Assembly: GCA_035944135.1 (NCBI GenBank)
Contig: DASZBM010000008.1
Location: 124,001 to 188,000, forward strand
Source of the DNA: Acidobacteriaceae bacterium
GTDB taxonomy: Bacteria; Acidobacteriota; Terriglobia; Terriglobales; Acidobacteriaceae
Direction of reading: 5' to 3'
Length of the DNA: 64,000 nucleotides
Positions 24,676 through 34,094 of this stretch are shown here, in pieces (positions within the stretch are counted from its first letter, which is position 1; each line of letters starts with the position of its first letter). Both the position numbers and the translations under genes were made by a program. Below the pieces are notes generated by a model. It was not told the origin of the DNA and ran no database searches. It saw nothing but the letters and a program-made list of their open reading frames with translations.

Positions 24676-25226
24676 TGGCGCTGGATTTTTATGACGCGGG
24701 CACTCTCCGGCAGATTGCGACGAATCTGTTTTATGGATGGGGCTACAACTTTTACAAGCGAGAGAACCAGCTTCGCGCGGACGATCAGCTCGTCCGCGCG
24801 AAGGCTGGATGGATATTGAGCAATGCTGCGGCGAGCGTGCGTGCGGCAGAGGGTGAGTATCGCCGCGAGTTTCTGCCGGCGCCGAGCAGAGCGAAGCCGT
24901 TTCCCGATGCGGCAGCGGTGAGCGGGGCGCAAGAACTGGAGCGGCTCGCGAAGGATATTAGCGCGGTTGCGAACCGGTTGGCAGAGCTGCCGGTTCCGGA
25001 GAACGATCGCATGACGCAGCGCTTTCGTGAGGAGGCGCCGACGCTGCAGGCGCTGATCGCGCTGGACGAACAACTTGTCGGTCAGTGCGAGTTGCTGCGG
25101 TCATCGCTGGAAAAGCGCGATGGAGCGTGGATCGTCGAGAAGATGGACGAGATTCGCCGAGGTCTGGAGGCGATCGACGCGACGCTGATGAAACGGCAGG
25201 CGCTGCTGCTGAGCAAGTCGCAGTAA
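24675..25226 (+). CDS. Hypothetical protein coupled to SPFH gene
   Basis: A 183-residue protein with no recognised family. The N-terminus contains aromatic residues (FYDAGTLRQIATNLFYGWGYNFYKRENQLRADD is one continuous helix-like region at 4-36), and the remainder is largely charged and helical, with probable coiled coils at about 75-105 and 125-180. No signal peptide. The ATG overlaps the SPFH stop (TGATG), strongly suggesting translational coupling and a shared complex. Confidence 0.65.
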   Translation: MALDFYDAGTLRQIATNLFYGWGYNFYKRENQLRADDQLVRAKAGWILSNAAASVRAAEGEYRREFLPAPSRAKPFPDAAAVSGAQELERLAKDISAVANRLAELPVPENDRMTQRFREEAPTLQALIALDEQLVGQCELLRSSLEKRDGAWIVEKMDEIRRGLEAIDATLMKRQALLLSKSQ

Positions 25227-25313
25227 GTGCCCCCGCGAAGTGTCGCTGCACGAGAATTGCCAACCGCGAGCACATTTTTACTAGACTGGCTCAGCTATTC
25301 ATAGGAGCGAGTC

Positions 25314-25841
25314 ATGTGGAAGCTGTTGGGCGTGATTGTTGTCGTCGCAGTCATTGCAATTTTGCTTTTGGCTGCAATGAAACCGGCGACGTTCCACGTC
25401 GAGCGATCGACGACGATTGCCGCTACGCCGGAGAAGATCCAGCCGCTGGTCGATGACTTTCACAACTGGGACCAGTGGTCACCGTGGGCGCACCTCGACC
25501 CGAACATGCATGTGACCTATAGCGGCGCGACGGCTGGTCCGGGCGCTGTGTACGAGTGGCAGGGCAACAGCAAGGTGGGCAAGGGACGCATGGAGATCCT
25601 TGCGGCCGAACCGACAGCGACCTCAATCAAGCTTGATTTCCTGCAACCGTTCGAGAGTCATAATCATTCGAACTTCGTGCTTCAGCCGGAGGGGAATGCT
25701 ACGCGCGTGACGTGGAGCATGGATGGGCCAAACACATTCACCAGCAAGCTGATGAGCGTCTTCGTCTCAATGGACAAGATGATCGGCAAGGACTTCGAGG
25801 CCGGACTTGGAAACCTGAAGTCGGCTGCCGAGCGATCGTAG
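25314..25841 (+). CDS. Membrane-anchored SRPBCC (polyketide cyclase-like) protein
   Basis: A 175-residue protein with an N-terminal membrane helix (4-21, LLGVIVVVAVIAILLLAA) followed by an SRPBCC/START-like fold: FHVERSTTIAATPEKI at 27-42, FHNWDQWSPW at about 49-58, and a C-terminal helix. The family binds hydrophobic ligands in a deep pocket; no catalytic residues can be named. A ribosome site (AGGAG) lies seven bases before ATG. It is convergent with the PAS kinase gene. Confidence 0.78.
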   Translation: MWKLLGVIVVVAVIAILLLAAMKPATFHVERSTTIAATPEKIQPLVDDFHNWDQWSPWAHLDPNMHVTYSGATAGPGAVYEWQGNSKVGKGRMEILAAEPTATSIKLDFLQPFESHNHSNFVLQPEGNATRVTWSMDGPNTFTSKLMSVFVSMDKMIGKDFEAGLGNLKSAAERS

Positions 25842-25846
25842 ATTCT

Positions 25847-28396
25847 TCAGCCGAGGTGGCTGCTGGGCCGTGTCGGCAACGTGAAATGGAAGGTTGAGCC
25901 TTCGCCCAGCGTGCTCGTGGCCCAGATGTGACCGCCGTGCTGCTGTACGATGCTGCGACAGATGGCGAGCCCAAGCCCGGTGCCGCCCATAGCGCGTGAG
26001 TCAGACGCATCCACCTGTTTGAAGCGATCGAAGATCTGCTGCAGCTTGTCCGTGGGGATGCCGCGCCCGTGGTCCTCGACCTCGATGAGCGCCTCATCCG
26101 GTGTGACGTAGTGGGCGGTGAGCCGGATCTCGCTTGGAATCGTGGAGGCCTGCGGCGAAAACTTGATCGCGTTCGAGAGCAGGTTGTTCAGCGTCTGCAG
26201 GATGCGGTCGGGGTCTGCCCATACAGTCACGTTGTTGGGCTCGATGGTGAAGCGGATGTTGGCCCGCTGGGCTGCGCTCTGCTGCTGCTGCGTCGCGCGC
26301 CTGAAGAGGTCGTCGACCGAAGTTTGCGCGAAGTGCAGCTCCGCCTTGCCGGAGCCGATGCGCTCGAGATCGAGAATGTCGTTGACCAGCCGCACGAGGC
26401 GGTCTGTGTTGCCGAGCGCGATCTCCATCATCTGGCGCATCTTCTCGGGCCGAGCGTTCAGCGCGCCGCCGGAGACGAGGCCGAGTGCGGCGCGCAGTGA
26501 GGTAAGCGGTGTGCGCAACTCATGCGAAACCGTGGAAATGAACTCGTCCTTCATGCGGTCGAGTGCGTTGCGCTCGCTGATATCGGTGAACGCGACGACG
26601 ACGCCGACGGCGCGGCCGCGCTGATCGTGCGAGAGATCCATCGCGTGCGAATCGAACGCGGACAGCTCATGCGAATCCGCAAGTGAACCATGCTCTGCGG
26701 CGGATTTCCCGCCAAACCACCCGCCCTGACGCTTTCCGGGTTCAATCAGTTCGGCAGGCTCGAGCTCACCGGCTTCGATCTGCGGACGCGCCACATACTC
26801 GACAGGGAAGCCGGTGCCGTCCTTCCGCCAGAAGACCTCGTTTGCGATGCGCACCGTGGAGAGGTGCGTGAGGCTCGCCTGAATCGGACTCTCTTCTATC
26901 GGGTATGGAGATCCGTCCAGCTTCGTGTGGTGAATCAGGTCGTGCATATTGCGGCCGAGGATCTCTTCCTGCTTGTAGCCGAGCATCTGCGCCGCTGCAG
27001 GATTTACGAGCGTGATGCGGCCTTCGAGGTCCAGCGCAAAGATGCCGTCGCCCACGGATTCGAGCACCGAGTTACTCTGCCGGCTGAGCGTATCGAGCTG
27101 CGCCTCCGCACGAATCTGCTCCGTGATATCGACACCGAAGCCGAGCACGTAGCGCTCACCGTCAACCGGCGCAACCACGCGGTTGCGATACGCGAAGGCT
27201 CTCTCGTCCCCGCGCGCATTCACCAGATGAAACAGCCCCTGCGCCTCGCCCTTCGCACGCAGCTCTTCGAAGTAACGTTCGAGCACACTGCGGCGCTCCG
27301 GCTCCATAAAATCCTGCAGGCTCTTGCCGACAACCTGCTGCACGGTGAAGCCCAGCCCTGACGCGCCGTGCTCATTGATCGTGAGGACCTTGCCCTCCAT
27401 ATCATGTGTGCAGACCAGGCCGAGCGATCCTTCAACGATCTGGCGATACCGCGCTTCGCTCTCGCGGATGGCAGTTTCGGCGACGCGCTGAACGGTGACG
27501 TCGATACCGGTGGCGATGACGAACGCGACCTGTCCGTGCGAATCAAGCATCGCGGTTGCGGACCACGAGATCCGGCGGCGCACGCCATCGGCCGACAGCC
27601 AGTAGTTCTCGTAGGTAGTCGGGAACTGCCCGTTGATAATGCGCTGAAAGTTGTCGACGTACTCCGGAATTTCGTCCTTCGGGATCAACCGCTCCCAGGC
27701 GAACTTGCCGATAAGGTCCGAAGACTGATAGCGGGAGATGATTTCGCAGGCCCGATTGAAGCGCACAATGCGCCCGGCGGTATCAAAGACGACGACCAGC
27801 GCGCCCACCGTGTCGAGCACGGCGGAGACGAAATTGCGTTCCACTGTAAGTGCCGACTCGACGCGCTGGCGCACGCGCGAGGACTGGCTTATGTCCCGAA
27901 CACGCCGCGCGAGCTCGAGCCGGGTCGTAACGAGATTGGCAAGGGATTCGAGCGCCTCCAGCTGTTGGCCCGTCAGCTTGCGCGCGGAGGAGTCGAGCAC
28001 CAGGACGCAACCGATGGCGACCCCTTCCGGTGTGGAGATCGGAGCTCCGGCATAGAAGCGATACCGCTTGTCGCCGAGAGGAATTCCATGCGGCGCGTAC
28101 TCGGGGTCCCGCCGGGCGTCGGGTATCTGATACAGCCCGTCGCCATTGATTGTGGTTTCGCAGGGAAAGGTGCGCCGCGGCGCCGAGGTCTGCTCAATGC
28201 CATAGCGGCCGACGATCAGCACCTCGTGGCGATCGATAACCGTGACTGCCCCTATCGGCGCGTTGCATACGTGCGCTGCCAGGCGGGCAATGTCGTCCAG
28301 CGCGGAGTCGTGCGGGGCCTCGCGAAGATCGTAGTGGCTCAGAGCCTCAAGGCGAGGCTGCTCAAGCGTCGAGTTTAGTGGGGTCAGCTCGATCAT
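25847..28396 (-). CDS. GAF/PAS sensor histidine kinase
   Basis: Soluble sensor kinase of 849 residues. The ATG at 28396 begins just before a GAF domain (about 25-175, with PIGAVTVIDRHEV and CETTINGDGLYQIPD). Three PAS segments follow (about 190-310, 320-440 and 450-590; for example LDTVGALVVVFDTAGRIVRFN, YRQIVEGSLGLVCTHD and SVGDGIFALDLEGRITLVN). The phosphotransfer H-box reads STVSHELRTPLTS, followed by an N-box (LLSNAIKF) and G boxes (VEDHGRGIP, GGTGLGLAI). No receiver or output domain is attached. It is downstream of the tricorn and SnoaL-like genes on the same strand. Confidence 0.92.
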   Translation of the reverse strand: MIELTPLNSTLEQPRLEALSHYDLREAPHDSALDDIARLAAHVCNAPIGAVTVIDRHEVLIVGRYGIEQTSAPRRTFPCETTINGDGLYQIPDARRDPEYAPHGIPLGDKRYRFYAGAPISTPEGVAIGCVLVLDSSARKLTGQQLEALESLANLVTTRLELARRVRDISQSSRVRQRVESALTVERNFVSAVLDTVGALVVVFDTAGRIVRFNRACEIISRYQSSDLIGKFAWERLIPKDEIPEYVDNFQRIINGQFPTTYENYWLSADGVRRRISWSATAMLDSHGQVAFVIATGIDVTVQRVAETAIRESEARYRQIVEGSLGLVCTHDMEGKVLTINEHGASGLGFTVQQVVGKSLQDFMEPERRSVLERYFEELRAKGEAQGLFHLVNARGDERAFAYRNRVVAPVDGERYVLGFGVDITEQIRAEAQLDTLSRQSNSVLESVGDGIFALDLEGRITLVNPAAAQMLGYKQEEILGRNMHDLIHHTKLDGSPYPIEESPIQASLTHLSTVRIANEVFWRKDGTGFPVEYVARPQIEAGELEPAELIEPGKRQGGWFGGKSAAEHGSLADSHELSAFDSHAMDLSHDQRGRAVGVVVAFTDISERNALDRMKDEFISTVSHELRTPLTSLRAALGLVSGGALNARPEKMRQMMEIALGNTDRLVRLVNDILDLERIGSGKAELHFAQTSVDDLFRRATQQQQSAAQRANIRFTIEPNNVTVWADPDRILQTLNNLLSNAIKFSPQASTIPSEIRLTAHYVTPDEALIEVEDHGRGIPTDKLQQIFDRFKQVDASDSRAMGGTGLGLAICRSIVQQHGGHIWATSTLGEGSTFHFTLPTRPSSHLG

Positions 28397-28511
28397 GCTA
28401 CGTATCCGAGAATACGAATTGTGCGTGGGGGAGGACGTCCCACTTTCGCGCCAAGCCGCGAACGTTGGGTCAAGGCAACTCTTTCTGAAAGAGCGGTTTC
28501 TGTGGATTTCC

Positions 28512-29057
28512 TTAGGGTTGCGACACCGCCGGAGGAGCATCGTTCGCACTCGCATCCAGGGCGACTTTCCAGCGGCCGTTTACCTTCTTCCAGAACGTGA
28601 TATACCGCCCCGAGGACGTTATCGGCTGCCCCTTCGGATCCTGGCCCTTGGCCTCATAATGGCCCCAAGTAAAGCCCGTGTCGCCGGCCGGTCCCATCTG
28701 CGCCCCCTCGGGATACCAGGAGAGCTGATAGGACTTCGGGTCCCAGTTGGCCTGCGCTGCAATGGCCGGCTGCCCCTGCACCGCGGGTTGGCCGTTGTTC
28801 AGCGTCACGGCATCGTCAGCAAACCACGACGCAAACGCCTTCCCGCCACCCTTGGCGACGTCGTTCGCGAAGTCGCCCTCGAGCTTCATGAGTTCCAGCG
28901 CCCCGGCCGAGATCTTCGTCGTCGGCAGCGGGATCAGCGTGTGCCTGTCCGCCGGAACCGGCGCAGGCATGGACGGCTGCTGCGCGGCGGCGGCCGGGAC
29001 CAGGAGAGCGAGACCGAGCGGGAGCGAAGAGAGCCGGGCGGCGAACGTACGAGACAT
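28512..29057 (-). CDS. Exported SnoaL/DUF4440-like protein
   Basis: A 181-residue protein with a signal peptide (1-25, ending AAAAQ) and a DUF4440/NTF2-like fold: LMKLEGDFANDVAKGG, FASWFADDAVTLNNGQPAVQG and a C-terminal KKVNGRWKVALDASAND. Members of this fold act as small lyases, isomerases or ligand-binding proteins; no active site can be assigned. It lies 56 bases downstream of the tricorn protease gene and upstream of the PAS kinase. Confidence 0.75.
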   Translation of the reverse strand: MSRTFAARLSSLPLGLALLVPAAAAQQPSMPAPVPADRHTLIPLPTTKISAGALELMKLEGDFANDVAKGGGKAFASWFADDAVTLNNGQPAVQGQPAIAAQANWDPKSYQLSWYPEGAQMGPAGDTGFTWGHYEAKGQDPKGQPITSSGRYITFWKKVNGRWKVALDASANDAPPAVSQP

Positions 29058-29113
29058 GCAGAAAGTCTACTTCCGTTCGCCGGACTTCATCGAGTGGGGG
29101 CCGCGTCAGCGAG

Positions 29114-32100
29114 TTACTGCGCCTGGTGGTAGTTCGGGTACGCCGGCCGATGCGGCTCCGCCGGCGGATTCTGCTTTAGCTGCTCCAGGGCAACGGCCAC
29201 CGCCTTCTCGAGCTGCGGATCGTGTCCCTCGGCAACCGCCTTCGGGTCCTGCTCGACCGAGATGTCCGGTTCGACCCCGTGGTTCTCGACGTCCCACTGG
29301 CCGGCGGGCGAGAAGAACGCCACGCTCGGACTGGTGACCTCGCCGCCATCCATCAGGACGGGGATCTGTCCGATGCCGACCAATCCGCCCCAGGTGCGCT
29401 TGCCGACGAGCGTGCCCAGGTGGTCGTGCTTGAACAGCCACGGCAGAGCGTCGCCGCCCGAGCCAGCCGACTCGTTCGCAATCATCACCTTTGGCCCGTA
29501 GATGCCGGCATTCGGCGTGTGTTCGATCGCACCATACCGCGGCGACCAGTAGGCCTCCACCTGCCGGGCGAGCACTTCGATGATGTAGTCCGCGACCTGT
29601 CCGCCGCCGTTGTATCTCTCGTCGACGATCACGCCCTCCTTGTTGGTCTGGGCCATGAAATAGCGATTGAAGTTCGTGAATCCACCGGCGCCTGTGTCCG
29701 GTAAATAGACATACGCCAGCTTTCCGCCGGAGAGTTGATCGACCTTGCGGCGGTTGGCGTCGATCCAATCCGCATTGCGAAGCTGCAGCTCGTTAGCGAC
29801 GGGAGTGACGGTGATGTCGCGCGCGCCGTCTCCGTTCGCCGCGCCGATGTGTAGCGTCACGGCGTGGCCGGACGTACCTTCGAGCGGCTCCTGGATGTCC
29901 GTCGCCGCAGTCAGGTTCTGCCCATTGATTGCGAGAATGCAGTCGCCCGCGTGCACATTCAGCCCGGGTTGCGCGAGCGGCGCCTTCACCGTCGGCGACC
30001 ACGTGCCGCCGGTGTAGATCTTGGCTATGCAATAGCGATCGTTCTTGATCGTGTAGTCGGCGCCCAGCAAGCCACCCGGCACCCGCTGCGCCTCGGGGAT
30101 CGCGCCGCCATGCCCGCGCAGATGCCCGACGGAGAAACCAGTCAGCATCTCCTGGAAGATGTAGTTGAGGTCCGCGCGCGAGGCGATGGAATCGACATAC
30201 GGCTCGAAGCGCTGCTCCTCCTCGACCGTGTTCACGCCGTGGTAGTGCGGGTCGTAGAAGTAAGCGCGCTCAATGCGCCACACCTCGTGGTACATCTGCC
30301 TCCACTCGGCCTGCGGATCGACCTTCACCTGCAGATCGTCAATCTTCACCGCGCCATCACCGGGCTTTACCGGCGCAGTCGCGGAGACGATGAAGAGCTT
30401 CGGCGCCGAAGGAGCGGCACCGCCTGCAGGTGGCTCTGCGCCTTCTTCAGGAGTGCCCATACGCAGCAGCATCTTCTCGCCGTCGGCTGAGATCTCGTAG
30501 CTCTCTACATGCTCGGCCAGCTTTTCCGTCTTGCGGCCCTCCAGCACAAAGCGGCTCAGCGTGTTGTCTCCGCCACCACCGAAGCGCCGCGATCCCGTCG
30601 TCTCGACGAAGTAGACGGTGCCCGGCTTGCCCGCTGAAAGATCGCTGTAATTGCGCGGCGGCAGCGGCAGCGGAGCCATGCGTCCGGCAATCGTCTCCAG
30701 GCTCGCACCTGCGATGTCGATATCGGTCGGCTTCGGTGGAGTGGGCTTCTGCGGCAGCGTTGGATGCTGCGTTGCTTCCTTGTTCTCCTCAGCAGTCGCG
30801 CCCGCGGGCGTGACGTCGGCGTTTTCCTTCGCCTTCTCCTTCACCTCCGCCGGAGCCTTTTCGTCATCGCTCTCTGGCGCCACAGGCGAGAGCGTCTTCG
30901 CAGAAAGCGCGAGCGAGTAAATCGAGCTCGTCACGGTGTACAGGTCGCTCGTCATGTCGAGGCCGGCCTCCGTCGCGCCCTCGTTGTTGCTCGCTAGGAA
31001 GTACATGTACTTGCCGTTGCGGTCGAACGCCGGCGTGTGCGCGTCCGCCATGTCGTCGGTCAACTGCGTCGACGTGCCCTTGTCCACCGAGTACAGAAAC
31101 AGCGAGTGCAAATGGTTCGGCATCGAGCGCGGATAGACCAGCCACTTCGAATCCGGCGACCACGCAATTGCATGGGTTTCATTCGAGAACCCGCCAAAGA
31201 CATTCGGCTCGCCGATCTGCGTGAGCTTGCCGCTCGTCGTGTCCAGCAGAAAACGCCGCATGCGGTTGTCGTAAAACGTAATCAGCTTCGAGTCGGGCGA
31301 CCACACGGGCTCGAAGTAGTACGCGGGTTCCGGCGCCAGCGCAAACTTCTTCACCGCGCCCGCGCCTGTTTGCGAGACGACGTGCAGGTGATACAGCGCG
31401 GGCTTGCCATCGGCGCTCGGCTCATCGGAAAAGAACGCGATGGACTGCCCATCCGGCGACCACGCGGGCCCGCGCTCCATCACGCCCGGCGAGTTCGTCA
31501 GGTTGCGCACCAGCCCATTCTTCGTGGGCACTGTAAGGATTTCGCCGTGCGCCTCCACCGCGATGCGCAGCGCCGTCGGTGACAGCGACATGTGCTCAAT
31601 CTCGGTCGCGACCTTCACAAAGTGCGAACGCACATCTGGCAAATCGCCCGTAACGTCGATGTCCACCAGATGCGGCTGTCCGCCCGGCTCCATCGTGTAC
31701 AGCTCGCCCAGCCGGTCGAAGACCAGCGTATGCCCGTCGCTCGCCAGCGAGTGAATGTCCGACCCGGTGCTCTGATACACCTCGGCCACGGCCTTGCTCG
31801 ACGCGTCGTAGCTGTAGATCGAAATCAGCCCCTTGCGCCCCGAGAGGAAATAGAGCTTGCCGTCAGCCCACGTCGACGAATAGTCCGCAGAAGTCTCGTG
31901 CGGGACCTCGACAGACTCCAGTCCTGGCAGCGTCGTAATCCAGATCGCCGGCGCCAGTCCGCCGTGATAATTGCCCCACGAGACAAACGTCGTGAAGTTG
32001 AACGCCGAGCCCGGCCCCAGCGGGTTGTATGCGATCCGCGACCCATCCGGCGAGAGCTCTCCCGTGTACGCAGTCGGCAGCGGAAGCACCTTCTCCACGC

Positions 32101-32536
32101 CGCCTTCCGCCGGCACCTCGAAGAGTTGCGTGTAGCGGCTCGCCGCATCGCGGTTCGACCGAAACACAATGCTCTTGCCATCCGGCGTCCATCCCACCGC
32201 GACATCCGCCGCCGGATGATACGTGATGCGCTTCGGAATTCCGCCCGTCGTTGGAATCGTGAACACGTCCGTGTTGCCGTCATACTCGCCGGTGAACGCG
32301 ATGGTCTTTCCATCAGGAGAAAAGACCGGCTGGCTCTCGATGCCCACGCCGGTCGTCAGGCGCGAGGCACGTCCGCCAGACCGCGGCACCGTCCACAGAT
32401 CGCCCGCATAGCTGAACGCAATCAGATCTCTGCTGATCGCGGGCTGCTCGAGGATGTGCGGATGAGGATCGGCGGCGAAGGACGGAATGGAGCACAACGA
32501 AACGGCGAGACTGAGAACAGCAAGACGCAAGCGCAC
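29114..32536 (-). CDS. Tricorn-like S41 family peptidase
   Basis: Exported protease of 1140 residues starting with GTG at 32536 and a signal peptide ending PSFAA. An N-terminal seven-bladed WD/TolB-like propeller (about 25-350) and a second propeller (about 355-560) contain repeated phrases such as FSPDGKTIAFTG and WSPDSKLITFYD. A low-complexity Ala/Glu/Lys linker is at about 555-600. A tricorn-core region, a PDZ domain (LNVHAGDCILAINGQNL) and an S41 domain follow. The nucleophile is the Ser in NESAGSGGDALPW (about 1020). By family it degrades peptides after other proteases. Confidence 0.9.
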   Translation of the reverse strand: MRLRLAVLSLAVSLCSIPSFAADPHPHILEQPAISRDLIAFSYAGDLWTVPRSGGRASRLTTGVGIESQPVFSPDGKTIAFTGEYDGNTDVFTIPTTGGIPKRITYHPAADVAVGWTPDGKSIVFRSNRDAASRYTQLFEVPAEGGVEKVLPLPTAYTGELSPDGSRIAYNPLGPGSAFNFTTFVSWGNYHGGLAPAIWITTLPGLESVEVPHETSADYSSTWADGKLYFLSGRKGLISIYSYDASSKAVAEVYQSTGSDIHSLASDGHTLVFDRLGELYTMEPGGQPHLVDIDVTGDLPDVRSHFVKVATEIEHMSLSPTALRIAVEAHGEILTVPTKNGLVRNLTNSPGVMERGPAWSPDGQSIAFFSDEPSADGKPALYHLHVVSQTGAGAVKKFALAPEPAYYFEPVWSPDSKLITFYDNRMRRFLLDTTSGKLTQIGEPNVFGGFSNETHAIAWSPDSKWLVYPRSMPNHLHSLFLYSVDKGTSTQLTDDMADAHTPAFDRNGKYMYFLASNNEGATEAGLDMTSDLYTVTSSIYSLALSAKTLSPVAPESDDEKAPAEVKEKAKENADVTPAGATAEENKEATQHPTLPQKPTPPKPTDIDIAGASLETIAGRMAPLPLPPRNYSDLSAGKPGTVYFVETTGSRRFGGGGDNTLSRFVLEGRKTEKLAEHVESYEISADGEKMLLRMGTPEEGAEPPAGGAAPSAPKLFIVSATAPVKPGDGAVKIDDLQVKVDPQAEWRQMYHEVWRIERAYFYDPHYHGVNTVEEEQRFEPYVDSIASRADLNYIFQEMLTGFSVGHLRGHGGAIPEAQRVPGGLLGADYTIKNDRYCIAKIYTGGTWSPTVKAPLAQPGLNVHAGDCILAINGQNLTAATDIQEPLEGTSGHAVTLHIGAANGDGARDITVTPVANELQLRNADWIDANRRKVDQLSGGKLAYVYLPDTGAGGFTNFNRYFMAQTNKEGVIVDERYNGGGQVADYIIEVLARQVEAYWSPRYGAIEHTPNAGIYGPKVMIANESAGSGGDALPWLFKHDHLGTLVGKRTWGGLVGIGQIPVLMDGGEVTSPSVAFFSPAGQWDVENHGVEPDISVEQDPKAVAEGHDPQLEKAVAVALEQLKQNPPAEPHRPAYPNYHQAQ

Positions 32537-32645
32537 AGGCTTCTCTCCCGGAAGGGTTTCAGGTGTGCCGCTATCCTACACGCAACCTCTGCGCTGCATC
32601 GCAGACGCCCGCGGCATATCGGGACATTGATATCCTTCCCGAACG

Positions 32646-34085
32646 ATGTCCAAAGACCCCGGCTCAACTGGCTCACTGGCCGCACGTCCGCCTCGCGGCC
32701 GGCGCGCCGCTCTCCGCGAAACCACTGCGCTCATCGCGGGTATCGTCTGCTATTGCGCCGGCATTATCCTCGCCGCGCTGCACGGACCGCATACCGCCGC
32801 GCTCGTCCTTCGCTGCCTCGGAGTTCTCGCGCTGCTGGTCTTCGCCACACTGCGCCGCAGCCTCTCCGTCTGGATGTTTGTCGCGATGGTGGCGGGAGCC
32901 GAGCTCGGCTTCGACGCGCCCAAATTCGCCGTTCAACTGCGCGTCCTCTCCGACATCTTCCTGCGCCTGATTCAATGCGTTGTCGCTCCGCTCATCTTCG
33001 CCATGCTGGTCGTCGGCATCGCCAGCCACGGCGATCTCAAGAGCGTCGGCCGCATGGGCATCAAGTCCATCGTTTACTTCGAACTTGTCACGACCGTCGC
33101 GCTCTTCATAGGCCTGCTTGCGATCAACATCAGCAAGGCCGGCGTAGGGCTGGCATTCACTCCCGGCAGCATCGCGCCGCAGGCTACCCCTCCGCCCACG
33201 CACTGGAACGACTTCCTCATCCACATCTTTCCGGAAAACTTCGCCAAGAGCGTCGCCGAAGGCCAGATCCTGCAGGTCGCCGTCTTCTCCATTCTCTTTG
33301 CCATCGCGCTTGCGCTGGTGCAGGAGTCCAAACGCGCGCCCATGCTGCGCTTCTGCGAAAGCCTCGCCGAGGTGATGTTCCGCTTCACCAACATCGTCAT
33401 GTATTTCGCGCCGCTCGGTGTCGCGGGCGCGATGGCCTTCACGGTCGGCGGCCTCGGCCTCGGTGTGCTCGTCAATGTCGGCAAGCTTGTGCTGACGCTG
33501 TTCGTCGCGCTCACGGTCTTTGGCTTCGGCGTCTTGTTGCCGGTCGCTCTGCTCTTCCGCATCCCCGTCATGGGATTCCTGCGCGCCGTCGCCGAGCCCG
33601 CAACCATCGCCTTCGCCACAGGCGCCAGTCAGGCAGCCCTGCCCAGCGCCATGGAGCAGATGGAGGCCTTCGGTGTTCCTCGCCGCATCGTGGCCTTTGT
33701 CATTCCGGCGGGCTACAGCTTCAACCTCGACGGCACAACGCTCTATCTCGCCGTAACCTCAATCTTCATCGCGCAGGCCGGCGGCATTCACATGTCCATC
33801 GCGCAGCAACTCATCATGATGCTCACGCTCATGCTGACGAGCAAAGGCGTCGCCGGCGTTCCGCGTTCCATGTTCGTCATCCTGCTCGGCACGGTGTCGA
33901 CCTTCCATCTTCCCGTCGAACCACTCTTCGTTCTTCTCGGAGTCGACACGATCATGGATATGGCGCGCACCACCGTGAACGTCGTCGGCAACTGCCTCGC
34001 CAGCGTAGTTGTGGCGAGATCAGAGCACACCTTCCGCACCGAGCAGCCCAGCCCGGCCGCGCTGGAAGCTGCGATCGACGCCTGA
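32646..34085 (+). CDS. Dicarboxylate/amino acid:cation symporter (DAACS)
   Basis: Membrane carrier of 479 residues in the GltP/DctA family. The first 35 residues are polar and longer than in E. coli GltP. Family features are LRVLSDIFLRLIQCVVAPLIF, the serine-rich hairpin region FATGASQAALPSAMEQME, the substrate-binding NMDGT-like turn here written FNLDGTTLY, and the C-terminal VDTIMDMARTTVNVVGN with the Asp and Asn that contact dicarboxylates. Expected substrates are glutamate, aspartate or C4-dicarboxylates with protons or sodium. It is convergent with the esterase gene, only nine bases apart. Confidence 0.9.
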   Translation: MSKDPGSTGSLAARPPRGRRAALRETTALIAGIVCYCAGIILAALHGPHTAALVLRCLGVLALLVFATLRRSLSVWMFVAMVAGAELGFDAPKFAVQLRVLSDIFLRLIQCVVAPLIFAMLVVGIASHGDLKSVGRMGIKSIVYFELVTTVALFIGLLAINISKAGVGLAFTPGSIAPQATPPPTHWNDFLIHIFPENFAKSVAEGQILQVAVFSILFAIALALVQESKRAPMLRFCESLAEVMFRFTNIVMYFAPLGVAGAMAFTVGGLGLGVLVNVGKLVLTLFVALTVFGFGVLLPVALLFRIPVMGFLRAVAEPATIAFATGASQAALPSAMEQMEAFGVPRRIVAFVIPAGYSFNLDGTTLYLAVTSIFIAQAGGIHMSIAQQLIMMLTLMLTSKGVAGVPRSMFVILLGTVSTFHLPVEPLFVLLGVDTIMDMARTTVNVVGNCLASVVVARSEHTFRTEQPSPAALEAAIDA

Positions 34086-34094
34086 GTAATTGAC

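Noticed and set aside
31592-34093. 833-codon plus-strand ORF
   Set aside because: Arg/His-rich shadow that crosses the tricorn gene and the symporter gene; no domain and no start signal.
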